Both the position numbers and the translations under genes were made by a program. Below, piece after piece: positions 34,152-44,345 of a DNA stretch of 64,000 bases. Each line of letters starts with the position of its first letter. Within the stretch, counting starts at the first letter, position 1. The DNA comes from Candolleomyces eurysporus. Taxonomy: Eukaryota; Basidiomycota; Agaricomycetes; Agaricales; Psathyrellaceae. The notes under the pieces are model-generated. The model saw only the letters and a program-made list of their open reading frames with translations, had not been told where the DNA came from and searched no databases. Location: positions 62,001 to 126,000 of the forward strand of contig JANBPK010000713.1 of the NCBI GenBank assembly GCA_027579435.1, given 5' to 3'.

Positions 34152-36081
34152 TCAGCCTTCCACCTCATCCCCTGGCATTGGGTACTCGGTCTCGGCATCC
34201 CTCACACGTTGCGCATTCCTTCCATTCCTAATCCTCCTCTCCAAGCGCCTGGTGTCACCATCTCCATCCAACAAAGCATCAACTTGCATGGCAGCCCTAC
34301 CAACGTCAATCTCACAATGAGAAATGACTCCAGAAAGGACAGCAGAAGTGTATGCCCCCGCCTATTCCACATGGTTCTGAGAAACAAGAGCATCGACGGT
34401 TTCGTTGTCGACGACGAGCGAGATGAGCTGGCAGACGTCCTGGCAACGCTGGGGATGGTCACTCGTAGTGGAAAACTGTTATGGAGTACCTCAAGTTGTT
34501 CAGAGGTTCGACAATACAGGATGAGGTACAAAGATTCACTGTGATGAGGAACAGTGAAAGATGATATTGTTCGATGAATCGGGGGTCGGGAGGGTGGTGA
34601 CAGACGTTCAGGGAGATCACAGAGATCCTGGGACTTGAAGCGTATCGCTGCCAAGTGTAAAGCGAATGAGAAAGAATGCCTCTTTCACAAGTAGCTTTGG
34701 TGAGAAGGATTTGTCGAGGGGGACTCAGAGAAGGAGGAGGGGGAGGTTCTAGGGCGTCACTAAGGGGAGTCCCTTCTGTTCGAAGAAGGTATTCTTGAAG
34801 AGGATTAAGGGAGGGGAATTTGAGGGTTCGGAGTCCTTCTTCAATATCTTGTAAGTGTGAGGACGATGACGTCGATGTAGTTGGTTACTCGGAGTTCGAA
34901 GGAGTTTGAGATGACTCTCTCGTTTGGATGGCGTTCGAAGCACGTAATATCCACAACAGTTGTTCCTTCTTCGTAGCGAAGGGACCCAATAGACGTCGTA
35001 GCTGTAGGGTTCCTACCAGCTCTTGAGCAGACGGCGACAATCGGGAAACGTTGAGTGAATCAAATAGGACGAGGAGGTGAATGATCAGTATCGTGAGAAG
35101 CACTTGGCCTAGGGTAAGGTCTATGCCTCCGGCGAGAGGAAGATGAGGGACGATGTCGAGGCGAATGTACTCGTTGTTGAGCGTCCACTGTGTTCTCAGT
35201 TTGAGCATGCACAGGGTAAGAAGTTGAGGAAGATCTGTCAGGCACCAGGTACAAGTAGACGAGGATTGATTCTCGAGAACAAGCTAAGGAACTACTACAG
35301 TTCAGCTCGGTATTTATACTACTTGAGATAATTGGGCAAGTCCGGGCTGGCTCGACTCTTGTGACCAGCACTAGTGCTTCTACTGTTCCTACTTGATAGT
35401 TATCGGGTTCCATCGATGAGTATCAATCTACTAATAGCAAAGAAGCAGGGTAAAGGGCAAAGAAACAGGGTAAAGGGCAACAGATAAAAGGTAAAAGAGC
35501 AGGGCATAGGGTGTCCTCGGGCTAAGGGTTAAGACTGGGGTTTAAGGAAAGATAATGTGCTACTAAAGAGACAAGTCCGAGGGAGTCCAAGTCAAATACA
35601 AGTAAATAACAAAAAAAAGATACCCTAGGGGTTATTACATAACAAAAACTTGATGGCCGATAGAAGGACTAGCAAATGAGCCTGTAGGTCGGTTGGCAGA
35701 GCGGGCGAAGCAGTATACACCTCGACGAGGGACTGGGCACGAAGAACATCCCACTATGCATCAAATCAGTCAAAGAATAACTACGAGGGATGACAGAACA
35801 CTCACCAAGGCAACGTACACCCGGTCCAACACTTGATGATCATGGATTCGAAACGCACTGAAATTCATGTCCTCCAACTCCTGCTGGAGAAGAAGACACA
35901 TCGCTTCGAAGTGCTGCTGCACCAAGATGGTTTGGAGACGTCCAAGATACAGAGGAATTGCCACGGTACGATGGGTTTGGGTTTGCGCAGGTGCCGCACG
36001 CTCTCCAACGATTTCGAGGGAAGGCGAGCGGGAATGGGTAGTACGAGAAGGCGAAGTAGGCTGATAAGGTGGCGATGACAT
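34152..36081 (-). CDS. Convergent antisense spliced gene inside the gypsy 3' region (interrupted)
   Basis: ATG 36081 on the minus strand opens 92 codons (MSSPPYQPTSPSRTTHSRSP, PLYLGRLQTILVQQHFEA, FRIHDHQVLDRVYVAL). They end exactly at a donor, GTGAGTG (35805). A 124-nt intron with a TTGACTGAT branch-like site ends CTACAG at 35682, in phase 0. Exon 2 (AHLLVLLSAIKFSTTSDHPQ) is split by the 1.17 kb insertion (34477-35644 plus one AAAAC copy). Removing that keeps the frame through LISLVVDNETVDALVSQNH and RRLERRIRNGRNAQRVRDAE to TGA 34152. One TAG (34362-34364) lies in it. About 210 residues, hydrophilic, no recognised family. It converges on pol with 34 bp between stop codons. Unbroken phase, TATA box and intron argue for a real gene; expression is not shown. 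Confidence 0.55.
34477..35208 (-). CDS. Reading frame inside the minus-strand LTR-like unit
   Basis: ATG 35208 opens 107 codons (MLKLRTQWTLNNEYIRLDIV, LSPSAQELVGTLQLRRLLGP) to a TAA. The same frame then stays open for 136 codons to the end of the unit (LQDIEEGLRTLKFPSLNPLQ, SHSLYTWQRYASSPRISVIS, FLITVNLCTSSCIVEPLNNL). The plus-strand copy has the same layout and the same TAA, and the difference between them is a multiple of three. A second frame overlapping the first half is also open in the plus copy. No family recognised. Confidence 0.4.
34477..35644 (-). repeat. 1.17 kb solo LTR-like unit with AAAAC target duplication
   Basis: Its ends are the inverted heptamers TGTTATG and CATAACA. AAAAC is repeated perfectly at 34472-34476 and 35645-35649. 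On the minus strand it has a TATA sequence (AGTATAAATACC) about 300 bp in. A second copy (1174 bp) lies at 37378-38551 on the plus strand. These are LTR traits, and absence of internal retroelement sequence makes it a solo LTR. A small DNA element with 7-bp TIRs is the alternative, because the unit also carries a conserved reading frame. Confidence 0.85.
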
Positions 36082-36121
36082 GGCAGTGAATGGTGCTGAA
36101 AGACTCTGGACGCACCTCACC

Positions 36122-36127
36122 TTTATA
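36122..36127 (-). promoter_or_regulatory. TATA box of the antisense gene
   Basis: TATAAA on the minus strand (context AGGGTATAAAGGTGAGG) ends 40 bp before the antisense ATG. It is separate from the sense LTR promoters and the only good TATA sequence in that interval. Confidence 0.5.
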
Positions 36128-36359
36128 CCCTCTCAGGACGATTGCTTTGGCACCCCAGAACGACGAAGAGTCGAGAACTTCGTATGATCCTAATCTCTCG
36201 ATCGGCGGCTCCACAGTGTCCCGCCTCGTTTCGGGGCTCATTTCTATTTTTTATTTTATCTATCTTGGCACTGATCCTTTTTAAATTTTGTCCCTCCCAC
36301 CTCCCCATTTTTGCTGTTGTTGCACTGACTCGGAGTCAACACAAGAACTTCCCGGGGNA

Positions 36360-36813
36360 TGTGGGGATCGCTAGTGCGCTGCATGCGCCCACCATTACAC
36401 AAGTCCCGATTAGGGGGATCGCTTCCCTAATCAAGACACGGCCTCCTCCATTCTCCCTTATCGACTCCTGTTGCCCCAAGCGAGCTCCGAAGGCATCGCA
36501 CAGGACGACGGAGCTCCGCAGGACTCAACTCCTGACCAGGAGTCGACTTTCCCGAGGTTTAGTTCATGTGTTTCTCTTACGATAGTTGCAGTCTTGATAT
36601 ATGTATGACTTAGGAGACTTGGTCTCCTCAGTTAGATTCCCCTTCCCTTCTTTCTCTTTCCCGCTCTCCCTATATCTGACTCAATCTAATAACATTATAT
36701 TTCACTCTCGACCTATACATCAAGTTCGGTACTGCTCAAGGACGACGGCTTGTGACACCTCTCGAGACATCCAGCTTCCCCCTTTCGCACTCACGAGAGC
36801 CTTGCGCTCTACA
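36360..36813 (+). repeat. Gypsy 3' LTR (454 bp)
   Basis: Same ends and length as the 5' LTR. It is preceded by a short purine/cytosine stretch with an N (CCCGGGGNA) in the polypurine position and followed by the TCGT duplication. Confidence 0.95.
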
Positions 36814-37377
36814 TCGTCAGTAAGCTGGATACAGGGTATGACGAAACTAACGTCGTGCCTGGGAAAGTGTGGTACAAGGAATGCGTGGAGACAAATGAGA
36901 TCGTCGAAACCATGTGGAAAAGATCCTTTTGGATTGCCGGCCAACTTAACAGCTTCTGGGATGACCACAAAAAGGGATTCCATAAGGGGAAAATCATTAG
37001 ATTTTGCCCGGATTCCTATGGGGAAATTATCGACAATGTTGACCTTCAACCCGATGGTGGTTTCATCAAACCAGCTGAATATGTTGCCGTGTACCAAAAC
37101 ACGGGTCTATATCTTGACTACGATGATAAGCCCATCTCCGAACCCTGAAAGGGGTATTATTGGCTATGGCTACCCGAAAGCAAGATGTGGAACGAGGTGA
37201 TGAAGGTGTCGGCAGGCACCTACACTTACAACGAGCTGCAGTACCAACAGGACTGCAGTGAGGACTCCATCATGGGAAGGTACGAGTCATCCTCACCTCT
37301 TTCCAAACTATCATTAACACAGACTTCTACAGCAATGATTAATCATAGCGGTAGTAATAGTGTATTCTTCGCCTGTA
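36814..37377 (+). pseudogene. Copia B gag-pol, continuation after the gypsy insertion
   Basis: It resumes with the duplicated TCGT, then encodes SKLDTGYDETNVVPGKVWYK, matching copia A from residue SKLGRGFDETN on. A TGA at 37146 stands where A has CGA. The site that is TGA in A (21263) is CAA here. It breaks off at 37377, within the segment equivalent to 21385 of A, where the 1.17 kb LTR-like unit begins. Confidence 0.9.
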
Positions 37378-38551
37378 TGTTATGTAATAACCCCTATGGG
37401 TATCTTTTTTTTATCTTGTTTATTTGTATTTGACTCGGACTCCCTCGGACTTTTCTCCTTGGTAGCACGTTATCTTCCCCTTTGCCCCAGTTTTNACCCT
37501 TAGCCCGAGGATACCCTATNNTCCTGTAGTTCTTTTTCTCATCTGTTATCTTTTGTCTTGCTTCTTTGCCCTTTACCCTGCTTCTTTTCTATTAATAGCT
37601 GATAGTTATCAAGTAGGAACAGTAGAAGCACTAAATGCTGGTCATAAGAATNCGAGCCAGCCCGGACTTGCCCGATCAGTTCAAGTAGTATAAATACCGA
37701 GCTAAACCGTGTAGTAGTTCTTTAGCTTGTTCTCGAGAATCAAACCTTGTCTACTTGTACCTGGTGCCTGACAAACTTACCTCGACTTCTTTACCCTGTG
37801 TATGCTCAAACTGAGAACACAGTGGACGCTCAACAACGAGTACATTCGCCTCGACATCGTCCCCCATCTCACCCTCGCCGGAGGCATAGACCTTACCCTA
37901 GGCCAAGTGCTTCTCACGATACCGATCGTTCACCTCCTCGTCCTATTCGATTCACTCAACGCTTCCCAATTATCGCCGTCTGCTCAAGAGCTGGTAGGAA
38001 CCCTACAGCTACGACGTCTATTGGGTCCATTCGCTACGAAGAAGGATCAACTATTGTGGATATTACGTGCTTCGAACGCCATCCTAATGAGAGAGTCATT
38101 TCCAACTCCTTCAACCTTCGAGTAACCAACTACACCAACGACGTCGTCCTCACGCTTACAAGATATTGAAGAAGGACTCCGTGCCCTCGAATTCCCTTCA
38201 CTCAATCCCCTTCAAGAATATATTCTCCGAGCAGAAGGAACTCCTCTTAGCGACGCTTTATTACCCCCTCCTTCGCTTCCGAACCCTCCTCCCTCTTCTC
38301 CCAATTCTCCCCAACAGATTCTTCTCACAGAAGCGACTTGTGAAAGAGGCGTTCTTTCTCATTCGCTTTACACTTGGCAACGATACGCCTCAAGTCCCAG
38401 GATATCAGTGATATCTCTCAACGTTTGTCACCACCCTCCTGATCCCCGATTCAACGAACAATATCATCTTTCACTGTTCCTCATCACAGTGAATCTTCGT
38501 ACCTCATCTTGCATTGTCGAACCTCTGGACAATCTGAGGTACTCCATAACA
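37378..38551 (+). repeat. 1.17 kb LTR-like unit, plus copy, at a recombinant junction
   Basis: It starts TGTTATGTAATAACCCC and ends ACTCCATAACA, with TATAAATA at 37689-37696. The left flank (CTGTA) is copia B coding sequence and the right flank (GTAGT) is the middle of a copia LTR. They neither match nor come from adjacent copia positions. This is what recombination between two separate insertions of the unit would leave. Confidence 0.85.
37802..38551 (+). CDS. Reading frame inside the plus-strand LTR-like unit
   Basis: ATG 37802 opens 107 codons to TAA 38123-38125. The same frame is then open for 142 codons to the last base of the unit (LQDIEEGLRALEFPSLNPLQ, HSLYTWQRYASSPRISVISL). Compared with the minus copy it has six extra codons in a Pro-rich stretch and otherwise mostly conservative changes. 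A frame shifted by one base over the first half is also open (SPRHRPPSHPRRRHRPYPRP then VDITCFERHPNERVISNSF). Which frame is used cannot be settled by eye; no family recognised. Confidence 0.4.
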
Positions 38552-38735
38552 GTAGTTTAGTACGAATAAAAGCTCGAAGCACTTTCTATTAAGCAAAGTC
38601 AGTAGTACATCCCTCAAGCATCACTCTATAGTCGATCCCTGTATAACGGTATGTCTCAACAACATACTCTTCCTACTTGTAGCTGTGGCACTGCTGGACT
38701 CGCATTACCATGCGAGAAATGCTGTCTAACACTCT
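38552..38735 (+). mobile_element. Copia fragment C (3' half of LTR plus start of ORF1)
   Basis: It begins after the LTR TATA box (GTAGTTTAGTACGAATAAA) and runs through the candidate donor GTATGT into the ORF1 start (MSQQHTLPTCSC..CEKCCLT). It stops after CTGTCTAACA, the same place where ORF1 of B is joined. It is nearly identical to 25362-25540. Confidence 0.85.
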
Positions 38736-39201
38736 GGACTGTTATAAATTCCGAATCACCATCCCTCATCTTGTGAGCTGACAGCATTGCGTTGTTTGGA
38801 AAAGAGAGTTTATTACATGACAGGGTCATCTCTGATATGTGTTACACTTCGCTATTGGCACCCACATTAAATTGGTCTTTCAGGGATTGCACACTTCAAT
38901 ATTTACCCCACCCATATTCTGATATTCACCGCGATTGTTGAGGGGCCCTGGTGATCTGATCAACCTATCCTTGAACGCAACTTGAACGCGAAAAATCCAC
39001 GAGGAAAGGGAGGCACCGTATAGCACATTTTCTCAGGATGGAATGCACAAGATCCTAATAATATCGGAATTGTACTGAAGGAGAACGCTTACCATACGGT
39101 CGCTTCAAGTCAACCAGTCGTAACTACATACATTCAATATGTACATGAGTCCCAAATTGCCTAGAGTCTCTTGCTGGCATTGACTACGAATATACGTGAT
39201 C
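38736..39201. other. Gene-free stretch at the edge of the transposon block
   Basis: No ORF of substance, no repeat of the families above and no RNA gene seen. It is the 3' flank of the minus-strand gene that ends at 39202. Confidence 0.6.
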
Positions 39202-42076
39202 TTAAAGAATTCTGTGGCTAGTGAAGACTCGCTTTTTTTCCTCCTGACCTTTACCACCATTCGTCAATACGGCCAGCTTTGGGGGAGTTGCGGTCGGAGA
39301 AAGTATGATTGGCATCTGCTCGGTGGGGCTTTCGGGGCCAACATGCAATTCGGCGCCATGCTTGGCATCTCCAGGAGGTAAATCGATGGAAACAACCTGG
39401 CAAATGTTTGAGTACCAGGTAGGCAGAGGGTCCTGTGGACCATAACTGATCCACTCCTCGTTCCCTTTCCCTAGCAGCGACCAAAATGATGCGATTTCGA
39501 CCGACATCTTATCCAGGGAATGATTGGGTGTGCATCCACTGGCCTGCGAAACAGACATCTCGGCAGACGGAAGATGATCTTCCCCTAGTTCAATGCCACG
39601 TTCCTTTGCATGCTCGTCGTCAACGTGGAAGGTCCACCAGAACACCCCCTGATCCTCTTGTTGGATGATGCGAGATTTGAAACGAATGGACTCATCCGAC
39701 GTTGAGTCCTCCCCAGTCGTGGTTCGACCAAATTCGGCCGTTCCCTTGAACGGAAAGGAAAACGCAATCTTGGACATTAATTGCCAGCCAATCTTCTTCG
39801 ACTTGTTCTGCTTCACTTGCCCATCTGAGGCTAGCGTGCTTTTGGGTTTATGCTTGAGTAAATCCCATTCATGACTGTAGCTGTCGATCAAAACTTTCAA
39901 GTGTCTTTGAGAGTACCGGTAGCCAGCATTTGGATTGCTGAGGGCTTGGCACCGCATCTTTGTGAAGTCCACACTGGAAGTACGTCCTGGAGTGACCTAT
40001 ACAGTCCGGCAGATTTAGAGCCCATTTAGAGAAGGATACTCACAGACATACGCATACCTTAAAATTGAAGCCGCCGATAAGCTGCAGTGTTTGCAATAGA
40101 CCATCTCCCGGCGGTGGTTGAAAAATCACAGCCTTAATGTCAAAACGAATGTTGTAGGGTCGCTGAGTTGCGCCACCATCTCCCGGGACAGGTGGACCTT
40201 GAGGCGGTTGCGTATGTTCTGCGCCTTGAGAGTTAGCAACTGGGAAACTCTCATCTTCTCCAGACAGGGTGTTGCGCGGAATGCGGGCCATTCTGTTCTG
40301 ATGACTTTCTTCCTCACCGGGTTGGGATGCGTCACCCAAATTCCTCCTCGTCATCCCGGACTGAGGATTCGGAACGCTGTGACCTTCCGTTGGTAAGCGT
40401 CTGGATGGTTCACCCCCGCTTCGTCCGTCTTGTGGGTTATCACTAGGAGGGTTGCCATGATGACCACCAGAAGTATGACCGGCCAAGGTCTGCCCCTTGT
40501 TCAGTGCGGTGTTGAGGTGGAGGTGAGAAGCGGACGGAGGTGGAATCAAGTCTTCGAAATTCACGGATTTGCCATCGGCGTTGAACACGGGCGGCCGAAT
40601 CGTTTTCCCAGATGGCATGAATACCATTGAAGGAAATGGCGAGCACGCTTTCGCGACAGCATCCAGGACGTGCCGTTCCAGCGTAAGGCTCTCCGAGGAT
40701 ACGATATGTATTTCTTGTAAGAACATGCCCATGTCTTCTGCGATTAAGCCTTCGTTGAACCCCGCTAGCACGATCATCGGGGTATCTGGACTACCCATGG
40801 CTCTGATGATGTCTGTCCGGTACATTTTGAGGTGCTTGTGCGCGTCAACAGCCACAAAGCAAGCGAGACGATGATTCACTGGGGTTTGTTGTGAATCGCT
40901 ACGGCTGTCGAAAACCTCGCCGGTCGCCCGCAGTCTAAACGGCGACTGCAAATCCTGAGAAGTGTCGTCTAGGCATTTGGTCGAGCGGGTTTGTGCTTCT
41001 CCCCTCTTGAGGATTACTACGGGAATGGTAATGTAATCCAAATGCCGAAAGGATTCCTGAACACTGTCGGACACGAACTCCCTTGAAGCTTTCGAGATTT
41101 CCAACTGCTCCATGAAACTGAGGTCGATGTATTCCCTCGAAAGATACAGCCTGAGAAACCCTTCGTCCCTGTCGCTGGCAATCGAAGGGTAAAACGGTTG
41201 AGTATATTCGGATTCTCCACCGTAACCAACACTCAGGCTGTCGCCCAAGGCCCCATGATCAATGGGTGGACTGTAGATCCTCTCTATCAAAGTACCGTTA
41301 ATGAGCGAAGATGAATTCGGATGGCTGGATGTAGAAGGACATACTTATACTGAAAGTTGAGTCTTCGAAGTGGAATAGGTACGGGTAGACGTTATGATCG
41401 AGGTTGCCAATCCTGAAGCCATATGCATCCTTAGGTTCCCCGTCGTGAGATCCGACCGTTAGTTCGATAGTGCTTCCCCCAACGTTCAAATTCGGACCAC
41501 TGGGCACAAGCTCCCCGTCCTCATCCACTTGTTGCAACTTGAACATGCTGAGGGTGACTTTGGAGGAAAGTAGGGGTTGACCCCTTTCACGCGTCGGTTT
41601 GAAATGATCGCGGTAAAAGTAGTAGTGGCAGAGGTGTTGCAGAGATTGGTGTAGGTTGGAAATTTTGGGGGATATAGTATGCAGTATCATCTGCTCCTTC
41701 TCTTGGGAGCCCGAAAGCTTCAATCCAATTTTGTCGCAATCCGGGAGGGAAATTAGCGAGATAGTGGCATTGGCTTCACTGGTGGGGACGACGCGAAGCC
41801 GATAAATCTCTTTCTGGTTCGACCATTGCTTGAAAAATGGCATTCTTTGGATATCATCAGCGACATATATCAAGAGTTTGGGATTGGCATCCTCCTGGGA
41901 AACTGGCGAACGCAATTCACCCTGGAGCGTCTCTCGCTCTTTAACACCCTTCTGAAGAACCTCGTACGTGGTGTTGACACCCCTCTGGCTGTTGTCGTTG
42001 GAGGTGGCACCGGAATGCGTCTCCAACTCGGTGGATGTAACTGTGTATGTGCGAGAACTCTTGACCTTTTTGCTGC
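39202..42076 (-). CDS. Large unrecognised C-terminal module, probably fused to the GTPase upstream
   Basis: Three long minus-strand exons join in frame. Exon 42076-41359 starts KKVKSSRTYTVTSTELETHS. An intron with donor GTATGTCC and acceptor TTGATAG leads to KRIYSPPIDHG and on to GGFNFK. Intron 40060-40000 (GTATGCG..TATAG) leads to VTPGRTSSVDFTKMRCQ and the stop at 39202. Landmarks are LLIYVADDIQRMPFF, YITIPVVILKRGE, VFWWTFHVDDEH and ASFWSLLGKGNEEW. The middle is a Pro/Gly/Ser-rich linker. No start codon fits near 42076, which favours continuation from the GTPase exons ending near 42195, though that joint is not clean. About 850 residues. A decayed copy of the end lies at 46958-47956. Family not recognised. 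Confidence 0.65.
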
Positions 42077-42194
42077 ACCAAATTCAAGCATGTAAGCGAA
42101 TGTCAAGCCTGGGCGTAAGAGTCGCTCACTTAGGTGACTTGGCGAATGCCTGTTAAGGATGTAAAAACTTTGATGAGAGATATTGGACTCGGAA

Positions 42195-43156
42195 TTAGAC
42201 GATGGAACGTGCCTCCTGCCTCCAGTTGAAAAGGAAAGAGAAAAGTCCCTCCTTCTTCTTGCCCTTTCCTCTGGGAGGTTCTCGAATGTGACCCAGCTGC
42301 AAAATCCGATCCAAGTCTCTCTGAAGTACAGATAGCTCGAGTGGGGCGAGGGCGAGCAATTTAGACAGGATTGTCCAAGCTGAGTCCTTCGTGTTGAGGA
42401 ACCGTTCGACCTGGACACCCCTCCTGATTTGGTTGTTCCATACGCTGGTCTTCAACTGGTGCTCTCTCTGCTCGAATACGGCCGGGCGTGACTCGGACGT
42501 AAGGTCCCATTTAGCCGTTGCCAGTAACAAGTGGCGAAGTGGTTCAGGGTGCTTAAGTTGACCAGCAGGCCATGTGCGTCCGTATTGCGAGCCCCCTCGA
42601 TCCTGGGTGATATCGTGGATGTAAATCACCCCTCCCAACCTCGTATCGTGAGTACATCTAGAGTTTCATGGTATGTCAGTATGTTTAAGCCCGAAAACGC
42701 TGTGCAGACTCGCCTGCTTGTTAGCCATTCGCCAATCTTACGGAGGATGTCGGCATCGCTTGAGGTTTGATGGTAATTGTCAAATCCAGGGGTATCGACG
42801 AGGATCAGGGAAGAGTTTGGGTCGTTAGGGTTGCTCAGGGAGAAATGTCTAACGGCTAAATCAAATTCTTCAGTGATCAACCCATTGGCAACCGGGGCGA
42901 TATTTTTTCCAGCAGCAACATTTATGAACTGAAGACCGTCGACCCGGGATTGAACAAGGCGAGCTATAGAGAGTCTGACTAGCAGTACTGACATGGCTTT
43001 TCCCTGCTCCAGTCTGGCCGAGCAATCTACAGAAACGAGATCTTTATCAGGCGAACTCCCTAGACCGCAGGCTGAACAGACTTACACAATGATGGTTCCA
43101 GAGTCTTTAGTGATAATATCATGACTAGAACCGCGGTCTATTAGATTGATATGCAT
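42195..43156 (-). CDS. AIG1-like GTPase (paralogue 1)
   Basis: ATG 43156 (MHINLIDRGSS) is followed by short introns. G1/Walker A is GQTGAGKSH, then FINVAAGKNI, the switch/G3 motif is ILVDTPGFDNYH, and the effector-side block is GGVIYIHDITQDRGG. The fourth motif is TAKWD in place of NKxD, as in its relatives here. Its intron after Walker A and before FIN is in the same place as in the other copies. A stop follows the basic tail (REPPRGKGKKKEG..RSIV), but a further exon may connect it to the module downstream. It is closest to the copy at 51293 (both have QTG-type Walker A and DITxDxGG). The role is probably nucleotide-dependent assembly or signalling; the partner is unknown. Confidence 0.78.
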
Positions 43157-43609
43157 GGTTGTTATCGTGATAGTAGAGGTCAGAGTACGCTATATATCCG
43201 TATTGCACAACGCGCAGAGTAAATACACACACATGCCCTTTCAACGTTCCTTACCAACAAGACAGCCGCGTGTTGATTGGAATGAAGGGTTGTGATTGAA
43301 TATTAGGGAAGAGCCCAGACCGTCACATCTCAAGCAGGTGGCATGCCATGCCCTAACTCGGTTAATGCTGTTATGGACGGCACCACACCTGCTATCGGAA
43401 CCATTCAGTTATGTTCATTTGATTTTTCACTGGCATTCGCCCAGTATCACAATTCGGGGGTTAGACACGTTCTAGTTTGGTATTCACCGCTCACGCACAC
43501 GCCATTGACATACCCAAAAGGATTAACAAATGGGATATAATACTACAGGCGAACACGACTGCTCTCGAACAAACTCAGAATGCCAACAGGTCAGTCTTCG
43601 GAGTGCCCC

Positions 43610-44345
43610 TCATCTGCCGAGCGGTGGTGAGAATGCCTTTGGTGGGTTTAAAGGTTGGTCGAAGAGTTGAGCCAATCTCTTTCCGATGTCGAGCTCACGG
43701 TCATCCTCAAGAGCAGGGAGAAAGCCGCCGACGATAGCCCAAGCATCTCCACCGGTTCTGAATCCGTACACCCTTGACCCTGCCGCAAGTATACGGTTCC
43801 AGCGCGTCTTTGGTGGCTGGTGCCAGCGCTCTCGTCCGTCCCCGCTGAATTTCCACTTGGTGGTCGTGATCAGCCGCTGGCCAAACCAGAATTTAGAGAG
43901 CGATCCAGCGCCTTTGAGTCGTAGTCCATATGCCTTGGTACCTATTGGCACTAATATAATGGAGGCAAAGCACGCCTCCGCGACACTTTCCCGCTGGCGA
44001 ACCTATCGGCACTGGGAAGCCACAGAGTTCGTAGTTGGATTTAACACAAAACCTACGGTCGTTTGAGCCAGGTAGAAATTTCTCCCAGGACAGCGGCGTC
44101 CGACTTGCCAGGACATTGCATCCCGCAGTGTCCAAGGTGGCAAGTCGATAGTTCTTTCTGTGTTGCGGGATCTTCTCGAGTTCGATCACGGCGTGCTCGA
44201 CTTTCTCCGCAAAAATTTCAATTTAACTATGGGGAGGAGAAGCGTTAATGAACTAGGAAAGTAAATTGTCTCGTCATACAATCGCAAGAAACGGCGAGGG
44301 CATGTGATACTCCTCCCAGACTCTACAAGACCTGGAACGCTATTG
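43610..44345 (-). pseudogene. AIG1-like GTPase pseudogene (paralogue 7)
   Basis: Pieces in different frames follow the order of the copy at 56495-57345: FNSVPGLVESGRS at the Walker A place, then GKCRGGVLCLHYISANRYQG, LITTTKWKF, AGSRVYGFRTGGDAWAIV and LPALEDDRELDIGKRLAQL. The block between Walker A and GKCRGG is unreadable and frames change. Like its relative it has Arg where Walker A needs Lys. It stands divergent to the next pseudogene, repeating the arrangement at 56-59 kb. Confidence 0.78.

Larger units (their letters stand above)
27619..36813 (+). mobile_element. Complete-length Ty3/gypsy element nested in copia B
   Basis: Both LTRs are 454 bp, and the element is flanked by the 4-bp duplication TCGT (27615-27618, 36814-36817). 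Joining the flanks restores the copia reading CCTTTCC-TCGT-CAGTAAGC, which aligns with CCTTTCC-TAGT-TAGTAAGC in copia A. Order is gag, protease, RT, RNase H, integrase, so Ty3/gypsy. Sense genes are broken. The 3' part holds a convergent antisense gene and a later solo LTR-like insertion. Confidence 0.96.

Noticed and set aside
34202..34654. 150 aa minus-strand ORF spanning the LTR-like unit edge
   Set aside because: It mixes LTR sequence and a shifted frame of the antisense gene; the in-phase frames of those two features explain the region better.
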